From: Phorcus lineatus
Lineage: Eukaryota > Mollusca > Gastropoda > Trochida > Trochidae
Assembly: GCA_921293015.1 (NCBI GenBank)
Contig: OV121088.1
Location: 2,046,001 to 2,110,000 of the forward strand
Length of the DNA: 64,000 nucleotides
Direction of reading: 5' to 3'
Shown: one piece after another, positions 62,801 to 64,000 of the stretch
Numbering within the stretch: the first letter of the stretch is position 1
How the letters are laid out: every line of letters begins with the position of its first letter
Made by a program: the position numbers and the translations under genes
Notes under the pieces: model-generated
Seen by the model: the letters and a program-made list of their open reading frames with translations, nothing else
The model's database searches: none
Told to the model about the DNA's origin: nothing

Positions 62801-64000
62801 TAAAATACTCCTAAAATGTTTGCAAAAAGACCCATTTATCTGAGATATTCCTCAATAGCATTTATTCTATGAGTACTAACCATTCAAAATCTGAAAAGAA
62901 CCTTAAAAAAACCCTTATTAGGAACCTTGCGCCTTCCGCCCATTTTTTATAATGCCGCCCAATCTTTAAAATACTCCTAAAATGTTTGCAAAAAGACCCA
63001 TTTATCTGAGATATTCCTCAATAGCGTTTATTCTATGAGTATTAACCATTCAAAATCTGAAAAGAACCTTAAAAGAAGCCCTTATTTGGAACCTTGCGCC
63101 TTCCGCCCATTTTTTCGTATGCCGCCCAATCTTTAAAATACTCCTAAAATGTTTGCAAAAAGACCCATTTATCTGAGATATTCCTCATGATCCTTTATTC
63201 TATGAGTATTAACCATTCAAAATCTGAAAAGAACCTTAAAAGAAGCCCTTATTAGGAACTTTGCGCCTTCCGCCCATTTTTCCGTATGTCGCCCAATCTT
63301 TAAAATACTCCTAAAGTGTTTGCAAAAAGACCCATTATCTGAGATATTCCTCAATAGCGTTTATTCTATGAGTATTAACCATTCAAAATCTGAAGAGAAC
63401 CTTACAGAAGCCCTTATTAGGAACTTTGCGCCTTCCGCCCATTTTTCCGTATGCCGCCCAATCTTTAAAATACTCCTAAAATGTTTGCAAAAAGACCCAT
63501 TTATCTGAGATATTCCTCAATATCCTTTATTCTATGAGTATTAACCATTCAAAATCTGAAAAGAACCCTAAAAGATGCCCTAATCGGGAACCTTGCGCCT
63601 TCCGCCCATTTTTTCGTATGCCGCCCAATCTTTAAAATACTTCTAAAATGTTTGCAAAAAGACCCATTATCTGAGATATTCCTCATGATCCTTTATTCTA
63701 TGAGTATTAACCATTCAAAATCTGGAAAGAACCTTAAAAGAAGCCCTTATTAGGAACCTTGCGCCATCCGCCCATTTTTTCGAATGCCGCCCAATCTTTA
63801 AAATACTCCTAAAGTGTTTGCGAAAAGACCCATTTATCTGAGATATTCCACAATAGCGTTTATTCTATGAGTATTAATCATTCAAAATCTGAAAAGAACC
63901 CTAAAAGATGCCCTTATAAGGAACTTTGCGCCTCCTCCCATTTTTTCGTATGCCGCCCAATCTTTAAAATACTCCTAAAATGTTTGCAAAAAGACCCATT

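Larger units (their letters stand above)
42844..64000 (+). repeat. 167-bp satellite array 2 (subfamily A, over 120 monomers, runs off right edge)
   Basis: The same monomer family as 19752-26288, in the same orientation except for a small inverted patch. Some monomers are 168 bp (an extra A in GCAAAAAAGACCC), and a few are shorter. Variant monomers recur in shuffled higher-order patterns, such as GAGTCTTAACC at 53198, 54034, 57369, 58205 and 61208. No unique sequence or gene lies inside. Open frames of 60-100 codons across this tract are periodic translations of the repeat. Confidence 0.98.

Noticed and set aside
19752-64000. Many open frames of 60-100 codons (for example 42200-42496, 43805-43999, 54146-54337)
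   Set aside because: They repeat with the 167/168-bp period of the satellite, are identical between repeat units, and have no protein-family features.

Overview
The window is animal nuclear DNA: AT-rich, with short exons, canonical GT-AG introns, tRNA-derived repeats, a Penelope-like retroelement remnant and a large tandem satellite. The gene content (UNG2-type uracil-DNA glycosylase, a CYP120/CYP26-like P450) and the style of dispersed repeats suggest a marine invertebrate, perhaps a mollusc or other lophotrochozoan. That placement is inference only.

Layout. (1) 1-4220, minus strand: the 5' seven exons of a nuclear uracil-DNA glycosylase gene (UNG), running off the left edge. (2) 4221-5418: head-to-head intergenic region. 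(3) 5419-15448, plus strand: a complete 12-exon cytochrome P450 gene predicted at 432 aa. The heme-binding Cys, ExxR and PERF-like motifs are present, but the usual I-helix AGxxT motif is missing. (4) 7073-19751 is the first copy of a large duplicated block that begins in P450 intron 2. (5) 19752-26288: about 39 tandem monomers of a 167-bp satellite, with a 5-monomer (835-bp) higher-order period. (6) 26289-about 39390: second copy of the block, carrying P450 exons 3-12 but not exons 1-2. It is nearly identical to the first copy up to about 38.2 kb and then clearly more diverged. (7) 39105-39840: degenerate dispersed repeat of 161-168 bp period. (8) 40235-64000: satellite again, first about 16 monomers of a diverged 168-bp subfamily (B), then more than 120 monomers of the 167-bp subfamily (A) to the right edge. 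This array contains a 2004-bp 12-monomer duplication and a small inverted patch of about two monomers.

How the parts relate. UNG and the P450 are separate genes in divergent orientation. The second P450 copy has no start or N-terminal region of its own, yet its ten exons keep open frames and intact splice sites. I found only four coding differences between the copies, one of them an amino-acid change. It is either a recent partial duplicate, a C-terminal cassette that could only be used by splicing across the satellite, or a false duplication in the assembly. Only two protein-coding genes (one duplicated in part) and one degraded retroelement ORF are supported. All open frames in the satellite are repeat artefacts.
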